64,000 bases of DNA from Halalkalibacter sp. APA_J-10(15) (GTDB lineage: Bacteria > Bacillota > Bacilli > Bacillales > Bacillaceae_D). How positions within the stretch are numbered: position 1 is the stretch's first letter; each line of letters starts with the position of its first letter. The stretch lies in the NCBI RefSeq assembly GCF_023017105.1, contig NZ_JALKEV010000004.1, forward strand, positions 234,603 to 298,602, given 5' to 3'. The position numbers and the translations under genes are program-made. Of this stretch, positions 18,219 to 28,489 are shown piece by piece. The notes under the pieces are model-generated. The model made no database searches, was not told the DNA's origin, and saw only the letters and a list, made by a program, of their open reading frames with translations.

Positions 18219-19241
18219 TTACTTTTTAGCAGCTAACTTATTGCGATTTACAGCAAGTGGTGGTTGTTCCATCCAGCCTTTTCCTATTAGTAACTTCATC
18301 CCATCCCCACCATACGTAGCAACCTCCATCATAATTCTAGCAAAATGAGTTGCTAAATCCTTTCTTTGGTCCGCGGCTAAAGCTGCTCCATAATTGCCAA
18401 TTCCTTTTGTAATTAATAAGTTCGTTTGAATAAGCATAAAGCGATCTGAGAACGGCGAAACTTGACAATCTGTTATTTCATTATCATACGTTTTTACGGT
18501 TGAGATGTCTTCCTCCAATAGAATATCATTAAAGATGTGAATATATTTATGAGCAATCTCTTTTCCTCGTAGCAAATATTGTTTAACTTTCGTATCCTGT
18601 GCGACTTGCGAAAATGCCATCAATGTTGCCTTTCCAAGAGCATTAGCCTCCGCAACAGTAAATAAATTGGCAACTTCAGTGACATTTAATGGCCTACTCG
18701 AATGAATCATGTTTCCTATAAAGCTTTGATCCTTAACGAAATCAATCGTTTCTGGTACAGGGACCAATGGTGGATGTGTATATAATCCTTTAGACAGCAT
18801 TAAATCCGTTGCTTGTAGCTCAAGCTTTTTCAAATTACTAATAAAATTGCTAAATACCTTCTCTAAATCATCTCTTGTCACTTCTGTAAAAGAGTTCGTA
18901 TATTCTAAAATCATAAATTTCGTCATCGTTTTAATATAATTAATATAATAGGCATCTGTAAATAATCTTGGTGCCTGTAGGTTGACATCTTCTAAAAGGA
19001 TCGCTCTTGGAACTGGAAAATGTTCTTTTTTAAATAAGCTCTCATATAGCTCAACTTGCTCCTTCGTCATCTTGTGACAAGTTTGTATTAATTTCTTAAT
19101 ATCACGGTCTTCAACGTGCACAAGAAAATACTCAAACATGTAATGAGCCACCGTTTCAATCGTATAACCGCGCCAAAGACTCGACATTTCAACTGAATTT
19201 AATTTCGTATTTTTATGCGTAGTTGCGTATTTAGCCGCCAT
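18219..19241 (-). CDS. DUF3231 family protein
   Basis: 340 residues from the chosen start. It is built from two similar all-helical halves (about 1-165 and 166-330), as in DUF3231, a family common in spore formers and thought to be ferritin-like; no function is established. Each half has a conserved segment rich in H, E and Y (WRGYTIETVAHYMFEYF in the first). The ATG at 19241 has AAAGGAGAATAGG before it; the longer reading to 19292 overlaps the YetF-like gene by ATGA but lacks such a site. Same strand as the YetF-like gene. Confidence 0.8.
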   Translation of the reverse strand: MAAKYATTHKNTKLNSVEMSSLWRGYTIETVAHYMFEYFLVHVEDRDIKKLIQTCHKMTKEQVELYESLFKKEHFPVPRAILLEDVNLQAPRLFTDAYYINYIKTMTKFMILEYTNSFTEVTRDDLEKVFSNFISNLKKLELQATDLMLSKGLYTHPPLVPVPETIDFVKDQSFIGNMIHSSRPLNVTEVANLFTVAEANALGKATLMAFSQVAQDTKVKQYLLRGKEIAHKYIHIFNDILLEEDISTVKTYDNEITDCQVSPFSDRFMLIQTNLLITKGIGNYGAALAADQRKDLATHFARIMMEVATYGGDGMKLLIGKGWMEQPPLAVNRNKLAAKK

Positions 19242-19288
19242 CCTATTCTCCTTTATTACAGACATCTGCTTTAACACTTTTATTCCTT

Positions 19289-19807
19289 TCATGAATAATC
19301 CTGAGAACTTTCTTCTATATAAAATGTACCTTCATCCTTAAGCGAGCAGTAAGAAATATCCTTAACACTACGAAAACCAAGCTGTTTTAGCTGCTTTCTT
19401 AGCCAAAATTCTGTTTTTTTCAAGTCTTGAAGAGATTGAAACTGAATTTGACCATCAATGATTAGTACAACCGTTCGTCTTCTTACATCCTCTTTCCTCG
19501 AATGACTGCTTTCGATCATTTGTTGGAGCAACTGCTGTTTCTCACCGTTATCTTGAAAACGCTCAACCATTTCCTCCTCTTTCTTCACAAGCCACATATA
19601 TAATAAATGAATAAGAAGTAAGGTAAGAGTCGGAAGCAAAAAGAGTAATAGGGGCTTCTCAACATAAATAAGAAACACGACACCGAGCTGAGCGATCATA
19701 AAGACGACAACGATATTTAACCATTCACGCTTCTGACACAATCGTATCGCGAAAAGCACAATGAAATAAATGAACACTGCCCTAACGATGATTGTTAAAT
19801 AATCCAT
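19289..19807 (-). CDS. short YetF/DUF421-type membrane protein
   Basis: 172 residues. Three hydrophobic segments (about 5-75) end in a charged linker, followed by a soluble domain VVLIIDGQIQFQSLQDLKKTEFWLRKQLKQLGFRSVKDISYCSLKDEGTFYI that matches the C-terminal DUF421 domain of YetF-like proteins (L..LR..G...V....LE..G). It looks like the YdfR/YrbG group, shorter than YetF itself. B. subtilis has a DUF421 gene (yrbG) at the equivalent place beside spoVB. The ATG at 19807, 9 bp from AAAAGGAG, is preferred. Confidence 0.75.
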   Translation of the reverse strand: MDYLTIIVRAVFIYFIVLFAIRLCQKREWLNIVVVFMIAQLGVVFLIYVEKPLLLFLLPTLTLLLIHLLYMWLVKKEEEMVERFQDNGEKQQLLQQMIESSHSRKEDVRRRTVVLIIDGQIQFQSLQDLKKTEFWLRKQLKQLGFRSVKDISYCSLKDEGTFYIEESSQDYS

Positions 19808-19877
19808 CAGCACGCTCTCCTTTTAAATTGCCTTATAATTGTAGTATGACCTAATTTACATCTTATTCAGATGGTAG

Positions 19878-21167
19878 TTAAAGGAACTCAACTAAATAGC
19901 GAAAATATAAATAAATAGTCGAAATGAAAAAGGAAACAAAGGCAATCGGTGCACCGACCTTTAGAAATTCCCAATAACTAAATGGACATTTCGCTCTAAG
20001 TGCCATACCGGCAACAATTACATTAGCTGTCGCACCGATAATCGTTGCGTTCCCACCTAAGCAAGCACCTAACGCCAATGCCCACCAAAGTGGATCTAAC
20101 TCATTCATCCCAAACTCTTGGAATTCCAATATGACTGGAATCATTGCGGCTACAAAAGGAATGTTATCAACAAAGCCTGATAATATTCCAGATCCCCACA
20201 AAATAAAAATCGCTGTTTTCGGTAAGTCCCCTTCTGTATAATAAATAATCGCCTTCGCCAGTTCATCTATAATTCCAACTTCCTTAAGACCACCAACAAG
20301 TAAAAAAAGGCCGACAAAGAAAAACAAGGTTACCCATTCAACCGAGCGAAATACATCCTCCATATCCTGTTCATCATGTGTGACAAGCATTAATAATAAT
20401 GCCCCTACCATTGCAATGCTTGTTAAATCCACATGAATAAAAGGTTGAATGATAAAGCCAATCGTCGTAATCGTTAATATCGAGACAGATTTAACGAGTA
20501 ACGTCTTATTTTTAATATAGAGAGCAGGATTAATCGCCATTAATTTCTTTCGATCTTGATCCGATACAAGCAATTGTTTGCGATACATCCAAAGCAGTCC
20601 AAACATTACAACGAAAAAGATCAATATGACAACAGGGCTTAAATTTATTAAAAAATCATTAAAGGTTAAATGTGACACTGCTTGACCAATCATTAAGTTC
20701 GGAGGATCACCAATGAGCGTTGCTGTCCCTCCAATATTAGATGCCATCACAACGGTTAGTAAAAAAGGAACTGGTGGCAACTTCAATAATGACGTTAATG
20801 TAAATATAATCGGTACTAGCAATAATACAGTCGTCACATTATTTAAAAATGCTGAACCGACAGCTGTTAGACTCGCTACAGCAAAAAGTAACGGAAGCGG
20901 ACGACCTTGAACTTTCTTTGCTAAAGAGACAGCTATATATTCAAAAAAACCACTCTGACTCGTAATAGAAACTAAAATCATCATTGCTAATAGCAACGTA
21001 ATCGTATGCCAATCAATATGATGTAAAAAAGCGATGTTAATATCATATACACCGAAAACGAGCATAAGAACTCCACCAAAACAAGCAATCACCGCTCGAT
21101 TAAACTTTTCAATGATGATAAAAAAATAGCTCGCTAAAAAAATGACTAAGGCTAAGGTGACGGCCAT
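19878..21167 (-). CDS. ArsB/NhaD-type ion transporter
   Basis: 429 residues with 11-12 membrane segments. Two family-defining repeats are visible: SAFLNNVTTVLLLVPI (about 107-122) with NIGGTATLIGDPPNLMIG (about 144-161) in the first half, and SGFVDNIPFVAAMIPV (about 326-341) with GGNATIIGATANVIVAG (about 367-383) in the second. Members are NhaD Na+/H+ antiporters, ArsB arsenite pumps or anion carriers. There are no ars genes nearby, so a sodium role is more likely in this setting, but substrate is not proven. Confidence 0.87.
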   Translation of the reverse strand: MAVTLALVIFLASYFFIIIEKFNRAVIACFGGVLMLVFGVYDINIAFLHHIDWHTITLLLAMMILVSITSQSGFFEYIAVSLAKKVQGRPLPLLFAVASLTAVGSAFLNNVTTVLLLVPIIFTLTSLLKLPPVPFLLTVVMASNIGGTATLIGDPPNLMIGQAVSHLTFNDFLINLSPVVILIFFVVMFGLLWMYRKQLLVSDQDRKKLMAINPALYIKNKTLLVKSVSILTITTIGFIIQPFIHVDLTSIAMVGALLLMLVTHDEQDMEDVFRSVEWVTLFFFVGLFLLVGGLKEVGIIDELAKAIIYYTEGDLPKTAIFILWGSGILSGFVDNIPFVAAMIPVILEFQEFGMNELDPLWWALALGACLGGNATIIGATANVIVAGMALRAKCPFSYWEFLKVGAPIAFVSFFISTIYLYFRYLVEFL

Positions 21168-21313
21168 GAAATGAACTCCCTTCCACTCATTTCTACCATC
21201 GTATGACTTGTCTTACTTAAACATGTCTACCTTTTCTTTTAGGAAATACGTCTATTTTGAACAAGCCTGAATAAGCTTTAATAAAATATAATCAGAAAGG
21301 TGTGTCTTACTTT

Positions 21314-21688
21314 ATGAATAACCGAGGATTTTTCCCCGCAATTTTATTCGGTTTCATGACTATTCTCGTCCTTATCTTGACGACGAGCCTTGTTATTTCG
21401 CTTATTCTGTCATTTAGCTCGTTAACAGAACAATCCGTACATTGGTTTATTATTACGATTGCCTTTTTAGCGATGTTTACTGGAGGCTTAATAGCTGGAG
21501 GACGTGCGAAAGAGAAAGGCTTATTAGTAGGGGCAATAACGGCACTTATGTTCTCTTTGCTCACATTTCTTATTCAATTTTTAGGTTTTGATGTTAGTTT
21601 TTCAAATGAACAATATCTATTCCATGGATTATATATATTAACAGGAGCAATAGGCGGAATCGTCGGAGTTAACCTTTCAAGTGAATAA
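21314..21688 (+). CDS. yrzE: YrzE-type membrane protein (TIGR04086 family)
   Basis: 124 residues with four hydrophobic helices. The small-residue rich AMFTGGLIAGGRAKEKGLLVGAITALMF stretch and the ILTGAIGGIVGVNL C-terminus match the TIGR04086/YrzE family of unknown function. B. subtilis has yrzE next to yajC, as here. The start is either ATG 21314 or GTG 21302; AAAGG lies 13 and 1 bp away respectively, so neither is ideal. It is convergent with yajC across a shared terminator. Confidence 0.8.
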   Translation: MNNRGFFPAILFGFMTILVLILTTSLVISLILSFSSLTEQSVHWFIITIAFLAMFTGGLIAGGRAKEKGLLVGAITALMFSLLTFLIQFLGFDVSFSNEQYLFHGLYILTGAIGGIVGVNLSSE

Positions 21689-21703
21689 TCGAGCCATTAT
21701 AAT

Positions 21704-21743
21704 AAAAAAGATTCCCACCCGAAAAGGTTGAGAATCTTTTTTT
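21704..21743. terminator. bidirectional terminator between yrzE and yajC
   Basis: AAAAAAGATTC and GAATCTTTTTTT flank an imperfect CC/GG inner stem. A T-run follows the stem on both strands, serving both convergent genes. Confidence 0.85.
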
Positions 21744-21784
21744 GATTCATGTTCACACATGGTTTCGTTACCCCTTACTATGTA

Positions 21785-22048
21785 TCAATCTGGGTTAACA
21801 ATTTCACGAATAGCTGTGCGATCAAAAGTAAGCTTACGGTTGTCATTTACAAGGATCACAATACGATCTTCATCGATGGCATCAATTGTACCGTGTAAGC
21901 CACCAATTGTAATAATTTTATCTCCACGTTGTAATGCACTATGCATTTCATTAATCGCCTTCTGTTTCTTTTGCTGTGGACGAATTAAAAGGAAATAAAA
22001 AATCGCAAACATTAAAATAAGTGGTATGACTGTAGCCATTAGTTCCAT
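21785..22048 (-). CDS. yajC: YajC, Sec translocase accessory subunit
   Basis: 87 residues. One N-terminal membrane helix (VIPLILMFAIFYFLLIRPQQKKQKA) is followed by the conserved cytoplasmic motif LQRGDKIITIGGLHGTI (about 40-56) and IVILVND. YajC is part of the SecDF-YajC complex. The start at 22048 has GAAGGGAGGGAAC before it; the six extra upstream codons are unlikely to be translated. It lies 33 bp downstream of tgt, as in most bacilli. Confidence 0.95.
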   Translation of the reverse strand: MELMATVIPLILMFAIFYFLLIRPQQKKQKAINEMHSALQRGDKIITIGGLHGTIDAIDEDRIVILVNDNRKLTFDRTAIREIVNPD

Positions 22049-22081
22049 TTTGTTCCCTCCCTTCATTCAGTTAATCATTCA

Positions 22082-23233
<1,152 letters not shown>

Positions 23234-24259
23234 TTATATTATAAGCATCGCATCACCGAAGCTAAAGAAACGATAACGCTCTCGTATCGCATGAGCGTAT
23301 GCTCTCATCATAAAGTCTTTTCCACCAAACGCACTAACGAGCATCATTAGTGTTGATTTCGGTAAATGAAAGTTCGTTAGCAAGCCATCGATTCCTTTAA
23401 ATTCATATCCTGGGTAAATAAAAATGGATGTCCACCCTGAGCATTCCTTAAAAGCACTATGCTCACTCATAATGGTCTCTAGTGTTCTGGCAGACGTCGT
23501 TCCAACCGCAATAATTCGTCCTCCCTGCTCATGAACAGAGTTTAACAATTGAGCGGTCTGTGCACTCATTTGGTAAAACTCAGCATGCATTTTGTGCTCT
23601 TCTATTGTACCCACACTAACAGGGCGAAATGTACCAAGTCCAACATGAAGAGTGACAAACGCGACATGTACACCCTTCGCTTTTACTTCTTCTAGTAGCT
23701 CATTTGTAAAATGAAGTCCTGCTGTTGGAGCTGCTGCAGAGCCACTATGTTTCGAGTAAACCGTCTGATAACGCTCTTGATCCGGTAGCGTCTCCTTAAT
23801 ATACGGTGGCAACGGCATTTCTCCTAGCTCTTCTAATACTTCATGAAAAATACCCTCAAATTTCATTTCTAACATCCGACCACCATGATCCGCTTCACCT
23901 ACACATGTTGCTCGCAGTTGACCATTACCAAACATAATGACAGTGCCCTCTTTCACTCGTTTGGCGGGCTTCACCAACGTTTCCCACACGTGACCTTCCT
24001 CTTGCTTCAGAAGTAAAACTTCAATATGGGCACCCGTTTCGTGCTTTGTTCCATAAAGACGAGCAGGTAACACACGGCTATCATTTAATACTAAGCAATC
24101 ACCAGCTTGAATTTCATCAAGTACATTCATAAACGTACGATCCTTCATGTCTTCTCGGTTGCGATCCAACACAAGCAAACGAGACGCCGTCCGATCAAGT
24201 AGCGGCGTCTGCGCAATTAATTCCTCTGGTAAGTCAAAATCAAAATCTTCAACATTCAT
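23234..24259 (-). CDS. queA: QueA, tRNA preQ1 ribosyltransferase-isomerase
   Basis: 341 residues, full length. It transfers the ribosyl part of S-adenosylmethionine to preQ1 in tRNA, giving epoxyqueuosine. Typical stretches: [22 protein letters not shown] at the N-terminus, [11 protein letters not shown] (about 55-65), [13 protein letters not shown] (about 171-183), [10 protein letters not shown] (about 204-213) and [23 protein letters not shown] (about 281-303). Starts with ATG after a GGTGAGAG site. Upstream of tgt, downstream of the DUF2905 gene. Confidence 0.97.
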   Translation of the reverse strand: MNVEDFDFDLPEELIAQTPLLDRTASRLLVLDRNREDMKDRTFMNVLDEIQAGDCLVLNDSRVLPARLYGTKHETGAHIEVLLLKQEEGHVWETLVKPAKRVKEGTVIMFGNGQLRATCVGEADHGGRMLEMKFEGIFHEVLEELGEMPLPPYIKETLPDQERYQTVYSKHSGSAAAPTAGLHFTNELLEEVKAKGVHVAFVTLHVGLGTFRPVSVGTIEEHKMHAEFYQMSAQTAQLLNSVHEQGGRIIAVGTTSARTLETIMSEHSAFKECSGWTSIFIYPGYEFKGIDGLLTNFHLPKSTLMMLVSAFGGKDFMMRAYAHAIRERYRFFSFGDAMLII

Positions 24260-24341
24260 TAGTCTCTCACCTTTAATCTGTCTTCGTCATCTTTTCCTAC
24301 GTTATCATATCGAAACCGAAGCAAAAGAGCAATGTCTTTCA

Positions 24342-24551
24342 CTATCTTCGAAAAAGGAGGAAAAGCAGTGACAAAACAATACTAACAATAATGCTTGTCA
24401 TAATTGGAAAATAAACAGTCATATTTTCTCTCTTTATAACAATGTCACCAGGTAGCTTCCCCAATGGTAAAAAACGTCCAATCAACATCCACAGCACACC
24501 AATGATAATAAACAAAACACCTAAGCTGATTAAGACTTTTGCTATATTCAT
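24342..24551 (-). CDS. DUF2905 small membrane protein
   Basis: 69 residues, two membrane helices (about 5-25 and 45-66) separated by a loop containing the signature [22 protein letters not shown]2905 members of unknown function sit beside ruvB or queA in many bacteria. The ATG overlaps the ruvB stop as ATGA, so the two are translationally coupled. Confidence 0.85.
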   Translation of the reverse strand: MNIAKVLISLGVLFIIIGVLWMLIGRFLPLGKLPGDIVIKRENMTVYFPIMTSIIVSIVLSLLFLLFRR

Positions 24552-25552
24552 TTTGGCTCCTCCAAATGAAAATGTTTATAGCAAATAGGACTAACGATAC
24601 GTCCACGCGGTGTTCGTTGCAAAAAGCCTATTTGCAACAAATACGGTTCATACACGTCTTCAATCGTTTCCGCTTCTTCACCAATTGTCGCAGCGATCGT
24701 TTCTAAACCAACGGGACCTCCTCTAAACTTTTCGATCATTCCAAGCAGTAGCTTATGGTCAATATGATCAAGCCCTAACTCATCAACCTGGAGCTGTTCA
24801 AGTGAATGTGCGGCTATCGCCAATGAAATCGTACCATCACCTTGAACTTGCGCAAAGTCACGGACTCGACGGAGCAAGCGATTAGCAATACGAGGTGTTC
24901 CACGTGAGCGGCGCGCAATTTCAACAGCTGCCTCCCCATCAATATCAGCTTGAAAAATCTCGGCCGTTCTTCGGACAATCTGTGTTAACTCAGATTCTGT
25001 ATAATACTCTAACCTTGCCATCACGCCAAATCGATCACGTAATGGTGCAGAGAGCATCCCTGCTCTTGTTGTCGCCCCCACTAATGTGAATGGAGGTAAA
25101 TCAAGACGGACAGACCTCGCTGTCGGACCTTTTCCAATGACAATATCGAGACAGAAATCCTCCATCGCAGGGTATAGCACTTCTTCTACCATCCGGTTTA
25201 AACGATGAATTTCATCTATAAAAAGGACATCCCCGGGCTCTAAACCTGAAAGAATAGCTGCTAGATCACCGGGACGTTCGATTGCTGGACCAGATGTTGT
25301 CCGCATATTCACACCCATTTCACTAGCTATGATCGCTGATAACGTTGTTTTTCCTAGCCCTGGAGGCCCATAAAGTAAAACATGATCCAAGCTTTCCTCA
25401 CGCATTTTCGCAGCTTCCATAAATACGTTTAGATTTTGCTTTACTTTTTCTTGTCCAATATATTGAGCAATCTGCTGTGGGCGGACTTGTTGATCAAGTG
25501 AATCCTCATAACCTTGCTCCTCCGCTGAAACGACTCGTTCCTCCACCAACAC
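24548..25552 (-). CDS. ruvB: RuvB Holliday-junction branch-migration ATPase
   Basis: 334 residues. AAA+ motor that, with RuvA, moves Holliday junctions. Walker [10 protein letters not shown] (62-70), Walker B FIDEIHRL (111-118), sensor [11 protein letters not shown], arginine-finger region APLRDRFG and C-terminal winged helix ending with [12 protein letters not shown] are all intact. Start is ambiguous among GTG 25552, TTG 25549 and GTG 25546; the last has the best distance (8 bp) from GGAGG. Between ruvA and the DUF2905 gene. Confidence 0.97.
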   Translation of the reverse strand: MLVEERVVSAEEQGYEDSLDQQVRPQQIAQYIGQEKVKQNLNVFMEAAKMREESLDHVLLYGPPGLGKTTLSAIIASEMGVNMRTTSGPAIERPGDLAAILSGLEPGDVLFIDEIHRLNRMVEEVLYPAMEDFCLDIVIGKGPTARSVRLDLPPFTLVGATTRAGMLSAPLRDRFGVMARLEYYTESELTQIVRRTAEIFQADIDGEAAVEIARRSRGTPRIANRLLRRVRDFAQVQGDGTISLAIAAHSLEQLQVDELGLDHIDHKLLLGMIEKFRGGPVGLETIAATIGEEAETIEDVYEPYLLQIGFLQRTPRGRIVSPICYKHFHLEEPK

Positions 25553-25564
25553 TTCCTCCCTTCC

Positions 25565-26173
25565 CTAGCTTTTTAACATATATTGTAGCGCTCTTTTAAT
25601 ATAACCATCTGTTGTAAGCTCTTCGTTCTCTAAATGCGGTCGAACCTTTTTAAGCTCTTTCTCAACATAACCTAATGCCCGTAATGCTTCTAAAGCCTCT
25701 TCTAGCTCAGAAGGTGCTGTGCTTACTCGTTCAATAACTTCCTGATTAGATGTTAAATTAGTTGTTAGTTCTTCAAGCTTTCCTTTCAAATCAAGAATCA
25801 TTTGTCGAGCTGTTTTTTTACCGACACCAGGAAAACGAACGAGAAACGCCTCATCCTCTTGCTCAATGGCAGCAATGACATTTTCAGGCTCCCCTGAGGC
25901 TAATATAGCCAATGCTCCTTTTGGACCGATACCTGAAACATTTAAAAGCTTCTCAAATAGTATCCGCTCTTCCTTAGCAGCAAAACCGTATAAACGCAAA
26001 ACATCCTCACGAACATAATGATATGTATAAATTTGAATCGCTTCACCTACATTAGCTTGAAATCGAAACGGATTCGGACAATAAATTTGATAACCTAAAC
26101 CTTGATGATCAATGACAATATAAGACAATTCTATTTCAACCAACGGACCACGAATGTAATCAATCACTTTCAT
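25565..26173 (-). CDS. ruvA: RuvA Holliday-junction binding subunit
   Basis: 202 residues. Three domains: OB fold (1-62) with MIxYIRG-like start [15 protein letters not shown], tandem helix-hairpin-helix (about 64-140) with [15 protein letters not shown] and [20 protein letters not shown], and a C-terminal UBA-like domain (about 150-202) that contacts RuvB ([15 protein letters not shown]). 12 bp before ruvB in the same operon. Confidence 0.97.
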   Translation of the reverse strand: MKVIDYIRGPLVEIELSYIVIDHQGLGYQIYCPNPFRFQANVGEAIQIYTYHYVREDVLRLYGFAAKEERILFEKLLNVSGIGPKGALAILASGEPENVIAAIEQEDEAFLVRFPGVGKKTARQMILDLKGKLEELTTNLTSNQEVIERVSTAPSELEEALEALRALGYVEKELKKVRPHLENEELTTDGYIKRALQYMLKS

Positions 26174-26286
26174 ATTCTCCTCTCAACACAGTACATTCTA
26201 TTTTACCATAACTTACTTGTAGTCTCTATGAAGATATATGAAAAACTGCTCAGCGATCTTTTCTTATTTTGCACTATGCTGAATAA

Positions 26287-26328
26287 ACAAAAAAACCAAA
26301 GGAGAAATCAACCTTCCCCCCTTGGTTT
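26287..26328 (-). terminator. terminator of bofC
   Basis: AAACCAA (26293-26299) pairs with TTGGTTT (26322-26328) with a partly paired G/C-rich interior; leftward the stem is followed by a long T-run. Confidence 0.7.
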
Positions 26329-26329
26329 G

Positions 26330-26869
26330 TCATATTTCCTTCGCCTTATATTGACTAAATACTTGCAACACTTCTTCATAGTTCCGTAAATCCTTTACAG
26401 GTATCCCGTTTTCAAGCTCCGTATAATGATGACTTTTTAATTTTGATGTATCGATATAGAAAAATGTTTGAATCACCTTCTCGTGACTAGGCTCTCCCTC
26501 AAAAATCGTCAATACACCTTCCTCCGTCAAACCAAAATAGCCGTTTATTTTTAACAGTGGTGAAATATCATACATCTCTTTTCGAAAAATAATTTCTTCA
26601 CCGCTTTGATTAATTAACTCCCAATCTTCATAGAAAGCCCAAAAGTCCTCCATCGATAATATCGTTTCTTCTACATATTCCTTGCTTTTTTCGCCATCTA
26701 AATAAACTCTTTCTAAAACAACTTGGACTGTTTGTGGAGCAAGAACCTCATATGCTTCTGACTCACTTTCAACATGTTCTTCTTGAATGGTACCTGTTGA
26801 ATTCTTCATATAGAAAAAAGTTCCGATTAAAACAGCTAATAATATGAGCTGATAAGATTTTGTTCTCAT
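26330..26869 (-). CDS. bofC: BofC, forespore checkpoint protein
   Basis: 179 residues. A membrane/signal segment (about 5-22) precedes an exported domain with VQVVLERVYLDGEKSKEYVEETI (about 49-71), WAFYEDWEL and a C-terminal FGLTEEGVLTIFEG...FFYIDTSKLKS, matching BofC. In B. subtilis it is secreted from the forespore into the intermembrane space, where it restrains SpoIVB and so delays pro-sigma-K processing. Order ruvA-bofC is the same as in B. subtilis. Confidence 0.87.
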   Translation of the reverse strand: MRTKSYQLILLAVLIGTFFYMKNSTGTIQEEHVESESEAYEVLAPQTVQVVLERVYLDGEKSKEYVEETILSMEDFWAFYEDWELINQSGEEIIFRKEMYDISPLLKINGYFGLTEEGVLTIFEGEPSHEKVIQTFFYIDTSKLKSHHYTELENGIPVKDLRNYEEVLQVFSQYKAKEI

Positions 26870-27022
26870 ACGTGTTCACCACCGTATTTTTCTTAAATTG
26901 TGTATACAACATAAGCATTACCAAAGTAGTAATTTTTTATTCAGTAAGAAAACCTTAATTGCTTCATGCTTTACCGTAGTCTTTCAACCAACCTTCTCTC
27001 TATGATGTTAATTCACAAAATT

Positions 27023-27057
27023 AAAAGGCTACTGAACGTATCTTCAGTAGCCTTTTT
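27023..27057 (-). terminator. terminator of the CoxA-like gene
   Basis: AAAAGGCTACTGAA (27023-27036) pairs with TTCAGTAGCCTTTT (27043-27056), loop CGTATC. T-runs on both sides; it follows the leftward lipoprotein gene. Confidence 0.85.
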
Positions 27058-27068
27058 AAAACATATAC

Positions 27069-28241
27069 TTAACGTGAACGTTCAAAAGGGCGTTGAACAG
27101 CATTTCCTAAATCACGTAACATATCTTCGAAGGTTGCTCCGACTTCTTCAAATGCAGCTCCTCCACGAAGCTCATCATCCATCGTACGAATACGACCAAA
27201 CGCATCAGAATCAGATACAACACGAACATTCTTTCCATCTGCGATATCGTTTACTCGATCCTCTACACGATCACGTACATCATCGCTATTGCGTTCAGCT
27301 TGTACACCCACGACGATATCATCATCATGAACAATAACACGTGAATCATTTAATCCTTTAATTCCTCTTAATTCTTTATTAATCTTCTCGACTGTTTGAC
27401 TATCGTAACTACGGTGGTAGTTAGCCTTTTGACCTTGATTATTTTCTGTCGCACGAGTCGTTTGTTGACGATCTTGACGATTTACACCAGTTTCAACACC
27501 AAATTCATTATTAAGCGCATCGCGATAACCACGGGTAGCACTATTTTCCATACCAACAGCTCTCGAACGCTCTTGCTTATGTCGAGGGTTTAAGTTTAAA
27601 GCACCCATTCCTTGACGTTGATTCGATTGATGACGGTTTTGCATTCCTACACGATTGCCTCCACGTTCACGAAGAACACCATCCTCATCAACCATCCCTG
27701 GACGGTCATTTCCAGTAATTCCTCTTGCTCCAAACCCACCTTGTGTCGCTTGAGCTCCCATTCTTCCTTCATTCAATCCTGTTCTCCCCATACCTGGAGT
27801 ACGTCCTTCTTGCGTACCAAAAAACCCTCGTTCATCACCTAGTGTATGATAATTATTTAAGTGAGTACGTCCCTGACCTTCTCCAGCATTTAACCCATAG
27901 CCACCACCACGTTGTTGATTGTCGAGTGTGCCATGATAATTCGTATGGCCTTGAGCACGGCTTGTTCCATAAGTTCCTCGCTCACCTTGACCACCAAAGT
28001 TCTGGTTATGATTCGTTGTACCAAATCCGCCTCGATGTCCACGGTCTGGTGTCATCATATCTGTTATAGGTCCTTCACCGTGGTGACGACCAGTTGTACC
28101 AGTTGCTCCCATATCTTGAGAATGAATACCCGTTCGATTATTTTGTGCATTCATTCCTGTTTCTTGATTATCAGTACCACAACCTGCAAAACCACCTAAA
28201 AGTATCGTAGCGGTTGCGACTGTCATCGCTATTTTCTTCAA
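27069..28241 (-). CDS. coxA: CoxA/YhcN-family sporulation lipoprotein
   Basis: 390 residues. A lipoprotein signal ends at LLGGFAGC (Cys 21). Residues about 25-265 are low-complexity, rich in G, N, Q, R, H and T, probably disordered. The C-terminal third (about 275-360) is the YhcN/YlaJ domain: EKINKELRGIKGLNDSRVIVHDDDIVVGVQ...DRVEDRVNDIADGKNVRVVSD. Position beside safA matches B. subtilis coxA, whose product is a spore cortex-associated lipoprotein; the low-complexity insert is much longer than I would expect there. Confidence 0.82.
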   Translation of the reverse strand: MKKIAMTVATATILLGGFAGCGTDNQETGMNAQNNRTGIHSQDMGATGTTGRHHGEGPITDMMTPDRGHRGGFGTTNHNQNFGGQGERGTYGTSRAQGHTNYHGTLDNQQRGGGYGLNAGEGQGRTHLNNYHTLGDERGFFGTQEGRTPGMGRTGLNEGRMGAQATQGGFGARGITGNDRPGMVDEDGVLRERGGNRVGMQNRHQSNQRQGMGALNLNPRHKQERSRAVGMENSATRGYRDALNNEFGVETGVNRQDRQQTTRATENNQGQKANYHRSYDSQTVEKINKELRGIKGLNDSRVIVHDDDIVVGVQAERNSDDVRDRVEDRVNDIADGKNVRVVSDSDAFGRIRTMDDELRGGAAFEEVGATFEDMLRDLGNAVQRPFERSR

Positions 28242-28451
28242 ATGAAATTCCCCCTTTCACCATTTAGAATGGCTTAGAGAACCTCATTTTAGTCTGTTAA
28301 GTCTTGGATATGAAAACGCATTAGCAGAGATCACTAAAAGTTTGGTTTTTAACTTTTTGTCCCCCCTTAACAGGCTTTTTTAATTGTGTCGTGCACAGCT
28401 GAGTTTTTTGAAGTGTCTTTTTCAAAAATACGTTTAACCATATACTATATG

Positions 28452-28480
28452 AAAAAAGCCGATACATTTGTACCGGCATT
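28452..28480 (-). terminator. terminator of safA
   Basis: GCCGATACA (28458-28466) pairs, with one mismatch, with TGTACCGGC (28469-28477); leftward it is followed by TTTTTTC. Confidence 0.75.
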
Positions 28481-28489
28481 TAAATATAA

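Noticed and set aside
27612-28199. Several plus-strand open frames opposite the CoxA-like gene
   Set aside because: Shadows of a long low-complexity gene with biased codons; no start signals.
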